Positions 1 to 8,920 are shown, counted from the stretch's first letter. The stretch is DNA of 33,207 nucleotides from Acinetobacter sedimenti (GCF_022601685.1 NZ_JAKUML010000021.1:1-33207), one strand, 5' to 3'. The notes: a model not told the origin generated them from the letters alone. Translations and numbers: made by a program.

Positions 1-194
1 GTATTAATGGTAATACCACGTGCTTTTTCTTCTGGTGCAGAGTCGATTGCTGCGTAGTCTTTTGCTTCACCACCGTAGGTTTTTGCACAGATTGTTGCAA
101 TCGCTGCTGTCAATGTTGTTTTACCATGGTCAACGTGACCGATCGTGCCCACGTTTACGTGTGGTTTATTACGTTCAAACTTAGCCTTAGCCAT
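1..194 (-). CDS. tuf: Elongation factor Tu, N-terminal part (gene runs off the left edge)
   Basis: The first 64 codons of EF-Tu, the GTPase that delivers aminoacyl-tRNA to the ribosome. The protein begins [20 protein letters not shown] and carries the P-loop GHVDHGKT at residues 19-26; the switch I segment ending in RGITIN is at the cut edge. The start ATG at 194 is preceded by GAGGAG with good spacing. It lies just downstream of four tRNA genes in the order found upstream of tufB in enterobacteria, so it is probably partly co-transcribed with them. The remainder is outside the window. Confidence 0.97.
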   Translation of the reverse strand, partial: MAKAKFERNKPHVNVGTIGHVDHGKTTLTAAIATICAKTYGGEAKDYAAIDSAPEEKARGITIN

Positions 195-337
195 GATGAT
201 ACTCCTCGCTTACGTCGAGACTCTCGATCCTGATGTATTGACTCTCTGACAAATCAACTCAAACAATCAATCATACAGCCATCGACTGAAATATGTTCAG
301 CTCTTAAAAGAATTAAAAAACCTGAACGCCTAATACT

Positions 338-367
338 TTAAAAGCAGACTAAAAAGCCTGCTTTGAT
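338..367 (-). terminator. Small hairpin between tRNA-Thr(GGT) and tuf
   Basis: Seven-base arms AAAGCAG and CTGCTTT (341-347 and 358-364) can pair. On the minus strand the hairpin is followed by TTTT. It could be a weak terminator or attenuator, or an RNase processing signal, between the tRNA cluster and tuf. The stem is short, so this is tentative. Confidence 0.3.
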
Positions 368-432
368 ATAAAATTCTGTCGTTTTCTGCACTATACCAAT
401 CTTTATTTAGTAGCTTGTGCATTTTTCAAATC

Positions 433-507
<75 letters not shown>

Positions 508-554
508 AATAGACTACATAATAGTGTAGTTTTCAATTTTCAATGCTCTTCGAA

Positions 555-630
555 TGGAGCGGGAGACGAGGGTCGAACTCGCGACATGCAGCTTGGAAGG
601 CTGCCGCTCTACCAACTGAGCTACTCCCGC
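555..630 (-). tRNA. tRNA-Gly (anticodon TCC)
   Basis: The minus strand has acceptor arm GCGGGAG paired with CTCCCGC, anticodon stem GCAGC/GCTGC with loop CTTCCAA (anticodon TCC), T-loop GTTCGAC and an encoded CCA. It is the third gene in the tRNA cluster upstream of tuf. Confidence 0.97.
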
Positions 631-693
631 ACGATGTTGGTTACTTCATTTTATTTGTAAAATTGAAGTTAGCACTCAATCGAAGTTGAAAAA

Positions 694-777
694 TGGTGGT
701 GAGGGAAGGATTCGAACCTTCGAAACTTTCGTGGCAGAGTTACAGTCTGCTCCCTTTGACCGCTCGGGAACCTCACC
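694..777 (-). tRNA. tRNA-Tyr (anticodon GTA)
   Basis: This is an 84-base class II tRNA with a long variable arm. The minus strand has acceptor GGTGAGG/CCTCACC, anticodon stem GCAGA/TCTGC around loop CTGTAAC (anticodon GTA), T-loop GTTCGAAT and an encoded CCA. Confidence 0.97.
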
Positions 778-859
778 TTTTTTCACTCTTATTAGAGCTC
801 GTTGCTGTTGCAATCTTAACACATTTTACAAAACCTATTTTAAACAAGGTTTCTAAAAA

Positions 860-935
<76 letters not shown>

Positions 936-1064
936 TTTTTTTTGATTTAAACATCAATGAGTATCTATATGATATATCAATGACGTTTCGCATCAGAACG
1001 GTGTGCAGTTTAGCAAAACTCTCAAACGATGCAAGTGGTTTTTTACAGGATATCCGCTGAAATC

Positions 1065-2588
1065 CTATAAAATCAACCCATTTGATGATAATTCAACCGC
1101 TTTGATTACCGCACGTGCTTTGATTTGGGTTTCATTCCATTCCGATTCAGGATTAGAGTCTGCTACTAAGCCTGCACCTGCTTGGACATAGACTTTACCT
1201 TCTCGGATAATTCCTGTACGAATCGCAATTGACATATCCATCTCACCATGCCAACCAAGATAACCGACAGCACCGCCGAATACGCCACGTTTCACAGGCT
1301 CAACTTCATCAATAATTTCCATCGCACGAATCTTTGGCGCACCTGACAAAGTACCCGCTGGAAAAGTAGCTTTTAACACATCTAAGGCATCAACATCATC
1401 CAATACTTCACCTTGTACATTCGACACGATGTGCATGACATGTGAATAGCGTTCAATCACCATCTGATCGGTGACTTGCACTTTTCCAATTTTTGATACT
1501 CGACCGATATCGTTTCGCCCAAGGTCAATCAGCATCAGATGTTCGGCAATTTCTTTCTCATCCGCAAGCAAGTCTTTTTCTAAAGCTAGATCTTCTTCAT
1601 GGGTTTTGCCACGAGGACGAGTCCCTGCCAGTGGGCGCACTGTTGCCACACCATCTTCCAAACGACATAAAATCTCAGGTGATGAGCCAACAATATGGAA
1701 TGGCTTTTGATCGTGCAAAGTATAGCCTTGTACCAAAAATAAGTACGGTGATGGATTGAGATGACGAAGCGCACGATAGACCGAAATCGCATCCCCATCA
1801 AAATCGGATACCATGCGATGTCCAGGCACCACCTGCATCACATCACCTGCACGGATATATTCTTTTACCGTTTCGATGGTATCTAAGAATTTTTGTTTGC
1901 CTGTTAAAGATTCAAACTGTGGCGCTGAATGTGGCTGTGCCGTCAAATTGACAGGCTGAGCCAGCAAGGCTTCAATGTCATCCAGACGCTCTTGTGCCTT
2001 TTCATAACCATCAGTTTGGCTGGCATCAGCATGACTGATCAAAAACATGGTATCTTTGAGATTATCAAACACGATCACGGTTTTAGACAGCATCATCCAA
2101 ATATCTGGTAGCCCAACAGGATCGGCTTCAGGAACATTGGTTAATTTTGGCTCAATATAGCGCACCGAGTCATAGCCAAAATAACCGACTAGACCGCCTG
2201 TAAATTGTGGTAATTCTGGAATTTCAGCATGTGGCGGTACTTTGAACTGGGCTTGATAATCTCGAATATATTGAAAAGGGTCACTACAAGACTGTGTCGT
2301 GACTTGCCCTTGCTCATCTTGAATACTGAGCACACCTGCATTACAGGAGAATACTGTACTTTCACCCAAACCAATGATCGAATAACGTGCCCATGTTTCT
2401 CCGCCTTCGACCGATTCAAACAAATACGCCAAAGCCTGCTGACGCAAACGTGCAAATACGGTGAGCGGCGTTTCGGTATCCGCAAGGCGCTGACGAAATA
2501 CTGGAATGGTTTGATAGCCTGCTTGGACGAGGCGTTGAAATTGCTCTGTTTGAAGTTGTTCTTTTTGAAGCTCGTTATGTGAGGTCAT
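1065..2588 (-). CDS. trpE: Anthranilate synthase component I
   Basis: Large subunit of anthranilate synthase, converting chorismate plus glutamine-derived ammonia to anthranilate in the first step of tryptophan synthesis. The 507-residue length is normal for TrpE. An LFESVE motif at residues 56-61 matches the LLES-type element of the tryptophan feedback site. The chorismate-binding domain is complete, with QVVPGHRM, GRNDIGRV, LSGAPKIRAMEII and GAVGYLGW. The glutaminase partner TrpG is not in this window, consistent with the split trp genes of Acinetobacter. It lies 164 bases downstream of gph, a gph-trpE adjacency also seen in pseudomonads. There is no obvious leader peptide or intrinsic terminator next to it. 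Confidence 0.96.
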   Translation of the reverse strand: MTSHNELQKEQLQTEQFQRLVQAGYQTIPVFRQRLADTETPLTVFARLRQQALAYLFESVEGGETWARYSIIGLGESTVFSCNAGVLSIQDEQGQVTTQSCSDPFQYIRDYQAQFKVPPHAEIPELPQFTGGLVGYFGYDSVRYIEPKLTNVPEADPVGLPDIWMMLSKTVIVFDNLKDTMFLISHADASQTDGYEKAQERLDDIEALLAQPVNLTAQPHSAPQFESLTGKQKFLDTIETVKEYIRAGDVMQVVPGHRMVSDFDGDAISVYRALRHLNPSPYLFLVQGYTLHDQKPFHIVGSSPEILCRLEDGVATVRPLAGTRPRGKTHEEDLALEKDLLADEKEIAEHLMLIDLGRNDIGRVSKIGKVQVTDQMVIERYSHVMHIVSNVQGEVLDDVDALDVLKATFPAGTLSGAPKIRAMEIIDEVEPVKRGVFGGAVGYLGWHGEMDMSIAIRTGIIREGKVYVQAGAGLVADSNPESEWNETQIKARAVIKAVELSSNGLIL

Positions 2589-2752
2589 GGTCTTTACTCA
2601 ATGTTGAAAAATGGTTCGAAAATTAGGGTTAGACGAAGTCTCGCCATCGAAACATGATTGGGCACAACATTGTGTTAAACATATTTTCCTCAAAAGTCTT
2701 GAAGTGGAAGATGCAAATGACGCAAATAAATTGAAAATTTCCAGTCATTCAT

Positions 2753-3442
2753 TTAACGTGGAATCAGCTCAGCCAATGAATCAATCACCATCTGTGGTGA
2801 ACAGGCATGGATATCTTCACCATGATTATAGCCATAACTCAGCACAATACAATCGACATGCGCAGCTCGTGATGCCTCAACATCGTTTCGTGAATCACCA
2901 ATCATCAAAGTGTGTTCAGGCTTTTGTTCAAAATAATGTATGCTATGCAATAGTGGCTCAGGATGTGGCTTACGATGCGTCAATGAATCCCCGCCGATCA
3001 CCAATGAAAAACGATCTAGAATATTCAGTTGCTTGAGTAGACTGTGCGCCGCATCAAACGGCTTATTGGTCACACAAGCCAGCGTTTTTTCCTCAGCTCG
3101 ACAATAATCCAAAAATTCAAGTACACCCTCATAGATCTCTGTATCGACACAAAGATAGCGTTGATAGACCGCTAAAAATCGCTGTAAAAGCTGTTGCTGA
3201 AGTTCAGGATTTAAGCCGTGTTCTTGATATTGAATCACACAACTACACAGCTGTGATGCACCTTTTCCAACCCAATTGCGCACTTGAGTTTCAGTCACGG
3301 CAGGGCGACCCAGCTCAGCGAGCGCCATATTCATTGACGCATACAGATCACGTGCAGAATCAACCAATGTGCCATCGAGATCAAATAGGATCAGTTGTCG
3401 TTGCGAGAGATCAGCAAGAGAATTCATCAAAAGCTCTGTCAT
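2753..3442 (-). CDS. gph: Phosphoglycolate phosphatase, HAD superfamily
   Basis: HAD-family hydrolase that dephosphorylates 2-phosphoglycolate, a by-product of DNA repair and oxidative damage. HAD motif I FDLDGTLVDS is near the N-terminus, with the nucleophile Asp followed two residues later by the acid/base Asp. The motif II/III region includes CVTNKPFDAAHSLL, and motif IV is MIGDSRNDVEASR. The reading frame extends upstream to a TTG at 3451, but ATG at 3442 (229 residues) or ATG at 3427 is more likely. Neither has a strong ribosome binding site. It begins just after the FHA gene (stop at 3455) and precedes trpE, so the three may be one transcript. Other HAD sugar-phosphatases are possible, but the gph-trpE context supports Gph. 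Confidence 0.88.
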   Translation of the reverse strand: MTELLMNSLADLSQRQLILFDLDGTLVDSARDLYASMNMALAELGRPAVTETQVRNWVGKGASQLCSCVIQYQEHGLNPELQQQLLQRFLAVYQRYLCVDTEIYEGVLEFLDYCRAEEKTLACVTNKPFDAAHSLLKQLNILDRFSLVIGGDSLTHRKPHPEPLLHSIHYFEQKPEHTLMIGDSRNDVEASRAAHVDCIVLSYGYNHGEDIHACSPQMVIDSLAELIPR

Positions 3443-3454
3443 TATAATCAACGC

Positions 3455-4087
3455 TTATTGACCAAAGAAAAACAATCCTGCTAAGACAATCAAAATCACC
3501 AAGACAATTAAACTCATCAAGCCCACTTTGGCATTTTTCTGTTCAGTTTGTGCTTTTTCCACACGGCTTTCAGGCTGTTCAATCTGTACTGCTTGTGGCT
3601 CAAGTTTCGCCTCAACACTTTTACTGGTATCAATATGTTCTGGAATCGGTGCCGGCTTGGGTACTCCAATATTGCTTGGCATGCCATCTTGTTTCACTTC
3701 CACATCACCACGCTCTGCAAGCGTTGGCATACCAGCATCTGATGGCGCAACTTTTTCGAGATCAGGCGCACTCACAGCCTCATTGATTGCCAAAGCATCG
3801 GCAATGATTTGAAAGCAAATTGATTCAAAGTTGATTTCATCGAGATTTTTGAGCTGATGTTCTGTGATTTTCTGACCATTCACAAAAGTACCATTTGAAG
3901 ACTCTAAGTCTTGTATCCACAATTGCTTACCATCTTCTTTCAACAATAAAGCAGCATGACGACGTGACACATGTGACGCTTGCAAAACAATATCCGCTTG
4001 CTGATGGCGACCGATCACCATATCACGATCAATAACGATGGTTTGCCCTTCGATCGGTGCGCTTTTAGCAACAAGTTTCCAGTTCAT
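3455..4087 (-). CDS. FHA-domain protein with C-terminal membrane anchor
   Basis: A 210-residue protein with a forkhead-associated domain at the N-terminus. The key phosphothreonine-binding residues are visible: GR at 26-27, S41 and H44 in the SRRH motif, and SSNGT near 63-67. A Pro/Glu/Gln-rich linker follows (about 105-185), then one hydrophobic segment (about 188-208) ending in FFFGQ. The layout suggests an N-terminal FHA head in the cytoplasm tethered by a tail anchor. Such proteins read Ser/Thr phosphorylation, but no kinase gene is in the window. It sits between gspD and gph; whether it has any role with the secretion genes cannot be told from sequence. The ATG start at 4087 follows AAGG with short spacing. 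Confidence 0.85.
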   Translation of the reverse strand: MNWKLVAKSAPIEGQTIVIDRDMVIGRHQQADIVLQASHVSRRHAALLLKEDGKQLWIQDLESSNGTFVNGQKITEHQLKNLDEINFESICFQIIADALAINEAVSAPDLEKVAPSDAGMPTLAERGDVEVKQDGMPSNIGVPKPAPIPEHIDTSKSVEAKLEPQAVQIEQPESRVEKAQTEQKNAKVGLMSLIVLVILIVLAGLFFFGQ

Positions 4088-4103
4088 GTCTTTACCTTAT
4101 TTT

Positions 4104-4218
4104 TTACTTCGCTGAATAATTTCTGAATATTTTAAATCGACTTTCCAAAGCATCACGCACAAAACAAATCAGTCGTGATACTTCAAAAAATTGTATTTTA
4201 CCCTGTTCGTCTACTCGG
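4104..4218 (-). pseudogene. Possible remnant of exonuclease VII large subunit N-terminus (xseA-like)
   Basis: Between the gspD stop and the FHA start, one minus-strand frame reads as protein: a segment FFEVSRLICFVRDALESRF followed by about nine residues and a TAA at 4104. XseA N-termini carry the pattern VSxLNxxVRxxLExxF before the conserved VWVEGEISN. Here the match stops after SRF and the following motif is missing. The frame has no ATG, GTG or TTG ahead of the matching part outside gspD. This looks like a truncated, untranslated leftover. The family match is from memory, is short, and is uncertain. Confidence 0.35.
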
Positions 4219-6531
4219 TTAATCCACTCGGATTGTCGTTTCCGTCGTGGTGTTTGAGGTTCGTTCGATTTGCGGTTGAGCATATTCAGCTTGTGAATAA
4301 TCCACTGCCGTTGGCGTATTGACGATCGGTTGTGCTGTTGTAGTTGGACGCAAATCCACCACTGTTGCGCCATTTTGCTTAGTTACAGCGGTGACTGGTA
4401 CTGTTTGATATTTCTTGCCATCTGCGGTGCGTTGTTCTTTGGCAATCGGCAAAGTCATCCGCTGATCATACAAATCATCTGCTGTGTCTGGCAACGATGC
4501 AAAGCTTCCATCCGTATCAAATGCCAATTGAAGACTTCTGATCTGATTATACCGATCACCTGTCACATTACGACTATCTGCCGCATCTTTAATAATCGTT
4601 GGGTGAATAAACAATAATAAATTACGCTTTTCCGTGCTGGCATTATCCGAGCGGAATAAACGTCCCACTACAGGAATACGCCCAAGTCCTGGTACGGCTT
4701 GTCGCCCTTCTTCTCGGTCATCTTGCATCAAGCCACCAAGCACAATGGTTTGACCATTTTCAGCCAAGATTGAGGTTTTGATTGCACGCTTACTGGTGAT
4801 CAAATCCGACGCAGCTGTACTATTGGTTACAGCTGAAACCTCTTGCTCCACTTCTAAACGCAATGTTCCGCCTTCACCGATATGTGGCACGACTTTTAAG
4901 GTAATCCCCACATCTTTACGCTCAATCGTCGTATAAGGATTCGCCGTTCCACCATTGGTACTTACCGACCCTGTGACAAATGGCACATTTTGACCAACAA
5001 CGATATACGCCTCTTCATTATCCATCGTCACGACAGATGGTGCCGACAGTAAATTGGATTTGCTACTCTTTTCAAGTGCTTGAACTAATATGCCAAAAAA
5101 GCTACGTGTACCATCGCTATTCTCATTATAGTCACCAAGCGCAATAGATGCTCCACTACTCAAGCCGTTTAATGCTGTAGCTTGCGCAGTTGATCCTGCT
5201 AAAGCAGCTCCTGCAATACTTGCTATGCTCGCTCCTGCATTGGCAAAGTTAATTAAGCCGACGCCACTGGATAGATCACCTAATGCCCATTGCACACCGA
5301 GTTGGTCAGCATTACTACCTGACACCTCTACGATTGCCGCTTCGATCAGCACTTGTTGACGACGAATATCAAGTTGTTCGATGGCGCTTTCGAGTTCACG
5401 CATCAACTGCGGATCTGCTTTGACCACCAAAGCATTTTGTGTCGCATCAGCAATAATACTCACACCATTAGCATTAAAACTGGTCAAAGCATTTTGATTG
5501 CTATTATTTGAACCAGTGAGGTTAATAGTCGAACCTGTTCCACTCGCACTATTTGCGCTTGAGTTTGAATTATTGATTAACGAGTTGATCTGATTGTTTG
5601 AACTATTACTTGAATTAGAACCACCTGAACTACTAACCACTTGCCCAGTGACTAGACCTTGTAGGATTTCCGCCAAATTTTTAGCATTGGCATGTTTTAA
5701 GCGAAATACACGCAGTCCACCCAAACGATCTGCCGACGGCACATCGAGCATTTCGATCAATTGACGAATCCGCTTACGGCTATGTGTATCACCTTTGATA
5801 ATGATGCGATTGGTTCTCGCATCAGCAATGACACGCACACGTGAGCCTTTAATGTCTTTCGCCGCTCCTGTTGAGCTCATTGAGTCAAGTAAACCAAGCA
5901 CTTCTTCCGCCTGACTCGACTGTAATGCAACCGCCTCAATATCATGATCACCTGTGCCATCAAGATTACGAATGATGGTTTCAAGCTGATAAATATTCGC
6001 CGCACGATCAGACACAATCAAAGCATTAGTTCCCGGTACTGCCGCCAAGTGTGCAAACTGTGGCATCAGTGGACGCAGTGCAGGAATGAGGTCATTTGGA
6101 TTGGTATTATCAAGCCAGATTACCCGAGTGACGATTTGATCACCACGAGCATTATTTCGTGCATCAAATGGAATCCCTGAATTTTTAACATTATTATCTG
6201 GGACAAGCTTAATGGTGTTACCTGACGGAATTGCCACCACACCATTGACATTCAGCACGCCTAAAAACAAGTCATACACTTGATCTTTATTTAGTGGCTT
6301 ATTTGAAATCACCGTAACGTTACCACGCACTCGTGGATCGACCGCAAAGTTCTTGCCCGTAATATCCGCCACTTCATTGATAAATGCAGTCAAATCTGCA
6401 TCTCGCAAATTAATTTTCCACGTCTGTGCATGGCTTGCTTGTGACGCCACAAAAACCATCGGCGCCACTGCAAGTGCAGCCCAAAGTTGACGCTTTGCAA
6501 AAGATGAAGTCATTTGAACCATTTGCCTCAT
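4219..6531 (-). CDS. gspD: Type II secretion system secretin GspD
   Basis: Outer-membrane secretin through which folded exoproteins leave the cell in type II secretion. It is 770 residues. The Sec signal peptide starts around MTSSFAKRQLW and has a likely cleavage after SHA. The N0-N3 domains follow, with repeated signatures such as DLIPALRPLMPQFAHLAAVP and VIADARTNRIIIKGD. The secretin core includes VPFVTGS, DVGITLKVVPHI and VLGGLMQDDREEGRQAVPGLG. A Ser/Asn-rich low-complexity insert occupies roughly residues 298-345 in the N3 region. Starts at codons 1, 4 and 7 are all possible (6531, 6522, 6513), since an AGG lies inside the first codons. It follows gspC by 26 bases. Confidence 0.96.
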   Translation of the reverse strand: MRQMVQMTSSFAKRQLWAALAVAPMVFVASQASHAQTWKINLRDADLTAFINEVADITGKNFAVDPRVRGNVTVISNKPLNKDQVYDLFLGVLNVNGVVAIPSGNTIKLVPDNNVKNSGIPFDARNNARGDQIVTRVIWLDNTNPNDLIPALRPLMPQFAHLAAVPGTNALIVSDRAANIYQLETIIRNLDGTGDHDIEAVALQSSQAEEVLGLLDSMSSTGAAKDIKGSRVRVIADARTNRIIIKGDTHSRKRIRQLIEMLDVPSADRLGGLRVFRLKHANAKNLAEILQGLVTGQVVSSSGGSNSSNSSNNQINSLINNSNSSANSASGTGSTINLTGSNNSNQNALTSFNANGVSIIADATQNALVVKADPQLMRELESAIEQLDIRRQQVLIEAAIVEVSGSNADQLGVQWALGDLSSGVGLINFANAGASIASIAGAALAGSTAQATALNGLSSGASIALGDYNENSDGTRSFFGILVQALEKSSKSNLLSAPSVVTMDNEEAYIVVGQNVPFVTGSVSTNGGTANPYTTIERKDVGITLKVVPHIGEGGTLRLEVEQEVSAVTNSTAASDLITSKRAIKTSILAENGQTIVLGGLMQDDREEGRQAVPGLGRIPVVGRLFRSDNASTEKRNLLLFIHPTIIKDAADSRNVTGDRYNQIRSLQLAFDTDGSFASLPDTADDLYDQRMTLPIAKEQRTADGKKYQTVPVTAVTKQNGATVVDLRPTTTAQPIVNTPTAVDYSQAEYAQPQIERTSNTTTETTIRVD

Positions 6532-6557
6532 TTATATTAAATTACACATCACTGTGC

Positions 6558-7439
6558 TTAAAAACTTTGTTGGATGGTCATCGTTTGATCACCACGTTGT
6601 ATTTCAATTTTTGCTTGCCCTGCTTGTCGTACCTGCTCAAGCAATTGTGCTTCATTTACCCCTGAAGACAAGTTTTGCCCATTCACCGAAACCACTTTAT
6701 CACCCGGTTTTAAACCCAATCTTGCACGAAGCGCAGGTGGTGTTTGATCTGTCACTTCAAAGCCATTTTGCGTGTTATTGACACCCATTTGACCGAGATA
6801 TTGCTCTCGATCTTGTTTGAGCTTTTCGATCGCTTGATCAATCGCACGATCAGGTGAACGATTATTGCGATTTGTCGCATGATTAGGTTGCGTACTCGGC
6901 ATCGCATTTGATGTACGATTTGATGAGCTATTTAACCCCATATCACTTAGTGGCAAATTTGCGGTACTGGTTTCGTCACCAAACTTGACTTCACGTGTCT
7001 GTCCGCTACTTTCTCGAATAAACACACGATCCCAATGCACTTCTGCCAATGTCATATTGGTGTCTTCAATCGTTTCACCCACACGATAGCTACTGGCATT
7101 ATTATTCACACGAAGTACAGCCGATGATAAATGTCTTGGACTGGCTAATACTACACCTTCCAACTTCACAGGCAAATCAAGCTGTTGTGATTGTGGGTTT
7201 TGACCCTGTTCTTCAAATAATGAAAAACGCACGATATCCGGCATTCGTTGTTGTTGCGAACCAAGCACTACAGACTGTACCGTTGGTGCCTTTGGCGGTG
7301 CGACGAACCACCAAAATAGATTCGCTAAACGCCAGCACAGCCATAGCATCAGTATAAAAAAGATCACTGGGGCAATTTTATTGAGCTTTTCCAGTTCGAA
7401 GCGATTCAGCCATTGTTGGATACTATTCATGCTCGGCAA
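6558..7439 (-). CDS. gspC: Type II secretion system inner-membrane protein GspC
   Basis: GspC links the inner-membrane platform of the type II secretion machine to the secretin GspD. The 293-residue protein has a short cytoplasmic N-terminus, one transmembrane segment (about residues 22-45, rich in Trp and Leu), then the periplasmic homology region (about 75-155, with LEGVV and YRVGETI). An Asn/Ser-rich linker leads to a C-terminal PDZ domain (about 215-293, with LGLKPGDKVVSVNGQ). It lies between gspN (40 bases upstream) and gspD (26 bases downstream) in one apparent operon. The PDZ form is as in Pseudomonas/Vibrio GspC rather than the coiled-coil type. Confidence 0.94.
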   Translation of the reverse strand: MPSMNSIQQWLNRFELEKLNKIAPVIFFILMLWLCWRLANLFWWFVAPPKAPTVQSVVLGSQQQRMPDIVRFSLFEEQGQNPQSQQLDLPVKLEGVVLASPRHLSSAVLRVNNNASSYRVGETIEDTNMTLAEVHWDRVFIRESSGQTREVKFGDETSTANLPLSDMGLNSSSNRTSNAMPSTQPNHATNRNNRSPDRAIDQAIEKLKQDREQYLGQMGVNNTQNGFEVTDQTPPALRARLGLKPGDKVVSVNGQNLSSGVNEAQLLEQVRQAGQAKIEIQRGDQTMTIQQSF

Positions 7440-7479
7440 CCCACCTTTGCGTCACACCACATACAAGTCGTCTGCATCA

Positions 7480-8217
7480 TCACAAACTCCCCAAAGGCTG
7501 ACGTGTGCTAATTACCGCAGTATCCATGCCTGCTTTACCCTGATAGCTCGGCGCATTCAGCAATAGCCGTTGCGTCACTTGCACATCAAGCATATTGTCT
7601 TTACCCAAACTCAAGTCTGCCATACGCTGTTTTTGACTATCCTGCACAGCAAGTTTCAGCTGATCATTCTCAGTACTGAGTTGCCCCACCAATGGCGGGA
7701 TATCAATCCGCTCTAGACGCTGTGCAATCGGATAATTCAGCAAGCCACCTGCCCACATGAGCTGTCCTTCGGCATCTTGATAGCCTTGTTGCTTTTTGTA
7801 CTTCACGGACACATCTTTTAGTTTGATATTACTACTCGGCCACTGCCAATCGACAAGATTTGCCAAAGTATCACTGCTGATTTCACCATTGACGTCGCTC
7901 AGGTAAATATTTTTACCAAAACCATAAGCCATAATGGCGTGAATTTCCGTTTGCCCTGAATGCAAAGTAATGTTTGACGACGCTCGCAATCGCAGAATTT
8001 CCCACGGTCGTGTAGACCACGTCATGGTGCCTTGCAAATCTTGATATGACCAATCTGCCTCACCCTGCCATATATTGCCATTTACATTATGGATATATCG
8101 CATATTTGGATAAAACTTACCCAAAAGCCACGTCGCAGGAACTTGTAATAGCACAAATAGTGCAAAAAGACCGAAAAACATCATCAGCCAAAATCTAAAA
8201 ATCTTCTTATTGGTCAT
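7480..8217 (-). CDS. gspN: Type II secretion system protein GspN
   Basis: A 245-residue protein with one N-terminal membrane segment (about residues 8-32) and a periplasmic remainder. The pattern NVNGNIWQGEADW and LDVQVTQRLLLN fits the T2SS protein N family, an accessory part present in only some systems. It is the first gene of the gspN-gspC-gspD block. The start ATG at 8217 has no good Shine-Dalgarno sequence. No core pseudopilin or ATPase gene (gspE, gspG etc.) is nearby, as expected for Acinetobacter, where the gsp genes are scattered over several loci. Confidence 0.9.
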   Translation of the reverse strand: MTNKKIFRFWLMMFFGLFALFVLLQVPATWLLGKFYPNMRYIHNVNGNIWQGEADWSYQDLQGTMTWSTRPWEILRLRASSNITLHSGQTEIHAIMAYGFGKNIYLSDVNGEISSDTLANLVDWQWPSSNIKLKDVSVKYKKQQGYQDAEGQLMWAGGLLNYPIAQRLERIDIPPLVGQLSTENDQLKLAVQDSQKQRMADLSLGKDNMLDVQVTQRLLLNAPSYQGKAGMDTAVISTRQPLGSL

Positions 8218-8348
8218 TCACATAGATACTCTAGTACAGCCCATCATTTAAATTTCTTTACTTCCATGAATCTCAATTGATCCGCAATGCTCATCACATT
8301 ATGCACATTTTGCGCAATGAACCAACACCAGAATAGATGAATTACAAA

Positions 8349-8376
8349 ACAAAAAACCAAGCAGTTGCTTGGTTTT
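8349..8376 (-). terminator. Intrinsic terminator of the H-NS-family gene
   Basis: AAAACCAAG (8353-8361) pairs with CTTGGTTTT (8368-8376). On the minus strand the stem is followed by TTTTTTGTTTT. It ends transcription of the H-NS-like gene and separates it from gspN. Confidence 0.85.
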
Positions 8377-8479
8377 CAGGATTATCTAAGACAAATATGA
8401 CTTTTTAATGACGGTGCACATTCACATAGAGAAAATGATGTCACAACGACCATTAAACTAACCATCAGGCTCGATACAA

Positions 8480-8818
8480 TTAAATAGCAAGATCGTCGAG
8501 TTTTTTGCCTTTTGCAAGCGCATCTACCACCCAACGAGGTTGCTTACCACGACCTGTCCACGTTTGGCTCGCATCTTTTGGATTGCGATAGCGTGGTGCA
8601 ACTTTGCGAGTTGGTTTTGACTTTTTCTTTTGACCATGAGCCAAAAGCTCATCTAAGGTTAAACCCACGCTTTTTGCGACATCAACGAGCTGTGCAAACG
8701 CTTGATCAATTTTTTCTTTGTTCTTTTTTTCAATGAGTTGTTGTGCTTTTTGAGTCAACTCTTTTAACTGATTTGGATTAAGTTGATTTAAATCTAAATT
8801 GTCAATATTGGTTCCCAT
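8480..8818 (-). CDS. hns: H-NS family histone-like DNA-binding protein
   Basis: A 112-residue nucleoid-associated protein that is expected to bind AT-rich DNA and silence transferred genes. The N-terminal half (about residues 10-60) is helical and suited to oligomerisation. A Lys-rich linker (64-72) leads to the H-NS C-terminal domain, with YRNP at 77-80 and the AT-hook-like TWTGRGKQPRW at 86-96. The gene stands alone, with its own promoter (8892-8920) and terminator. A hairpin in the leader (AATACC/GGTATT at 8843-8860) and a perfect palindrome AGGACGTCCT covering the ribosome binding site may affect translation. The AT-rich upstream DNA would suit autorepression, which is known for H-NS but not shown here. 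Confidence 0.92.
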   Translation of the reverse strand: MGTNIDNLDLNQLNPNQLKELTQKAQQLIEKKNKEKIDQAFAQLVDVAKSVGLTLDELLAHGQKKKSKPTRKVAPRYRNPKDASQTWTGRGKQPRWVVDALAKGKKLDDLAI

Positions 8819-8891
8819 GAGGACGTCCTTTAATGCGAGTTAAATACCAAATCAGGTATTGATAAATATGGTTTCGATAAAATATGTGTAA

Positions 8892-8920
8892 ATAATACGC
8901 ATTTCAATACATTATCTCAA
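8892..8920 (-). promoter_or_regulatory. Sigma70-type promoter of the H-NS gene
   Basis: On the minus strand, -35 TTGAGA (8920-8915), a 17-base spacer and -10 TATTAT (8897-8892). The predicted transcript has a leader of about 65 bases. The surrounding 8819-9084 region holds no gene and is strongly AT-rich. Confidence 0.6.

Noticed and set aside
1030..1080. Intrinsic terminator for trpE
   Set aside because: AGGAT/ATCCT pairing near the trpE stop is short and is followed on the minus strand by an A-run rather than T residues.
2611..3036. 141-residue plus-strand open frame between trpE and gph
   Set aside because: It mostly overlaps gph on the opposite strand and its composition follows from the gph codons; no ribosome binding site or family match.
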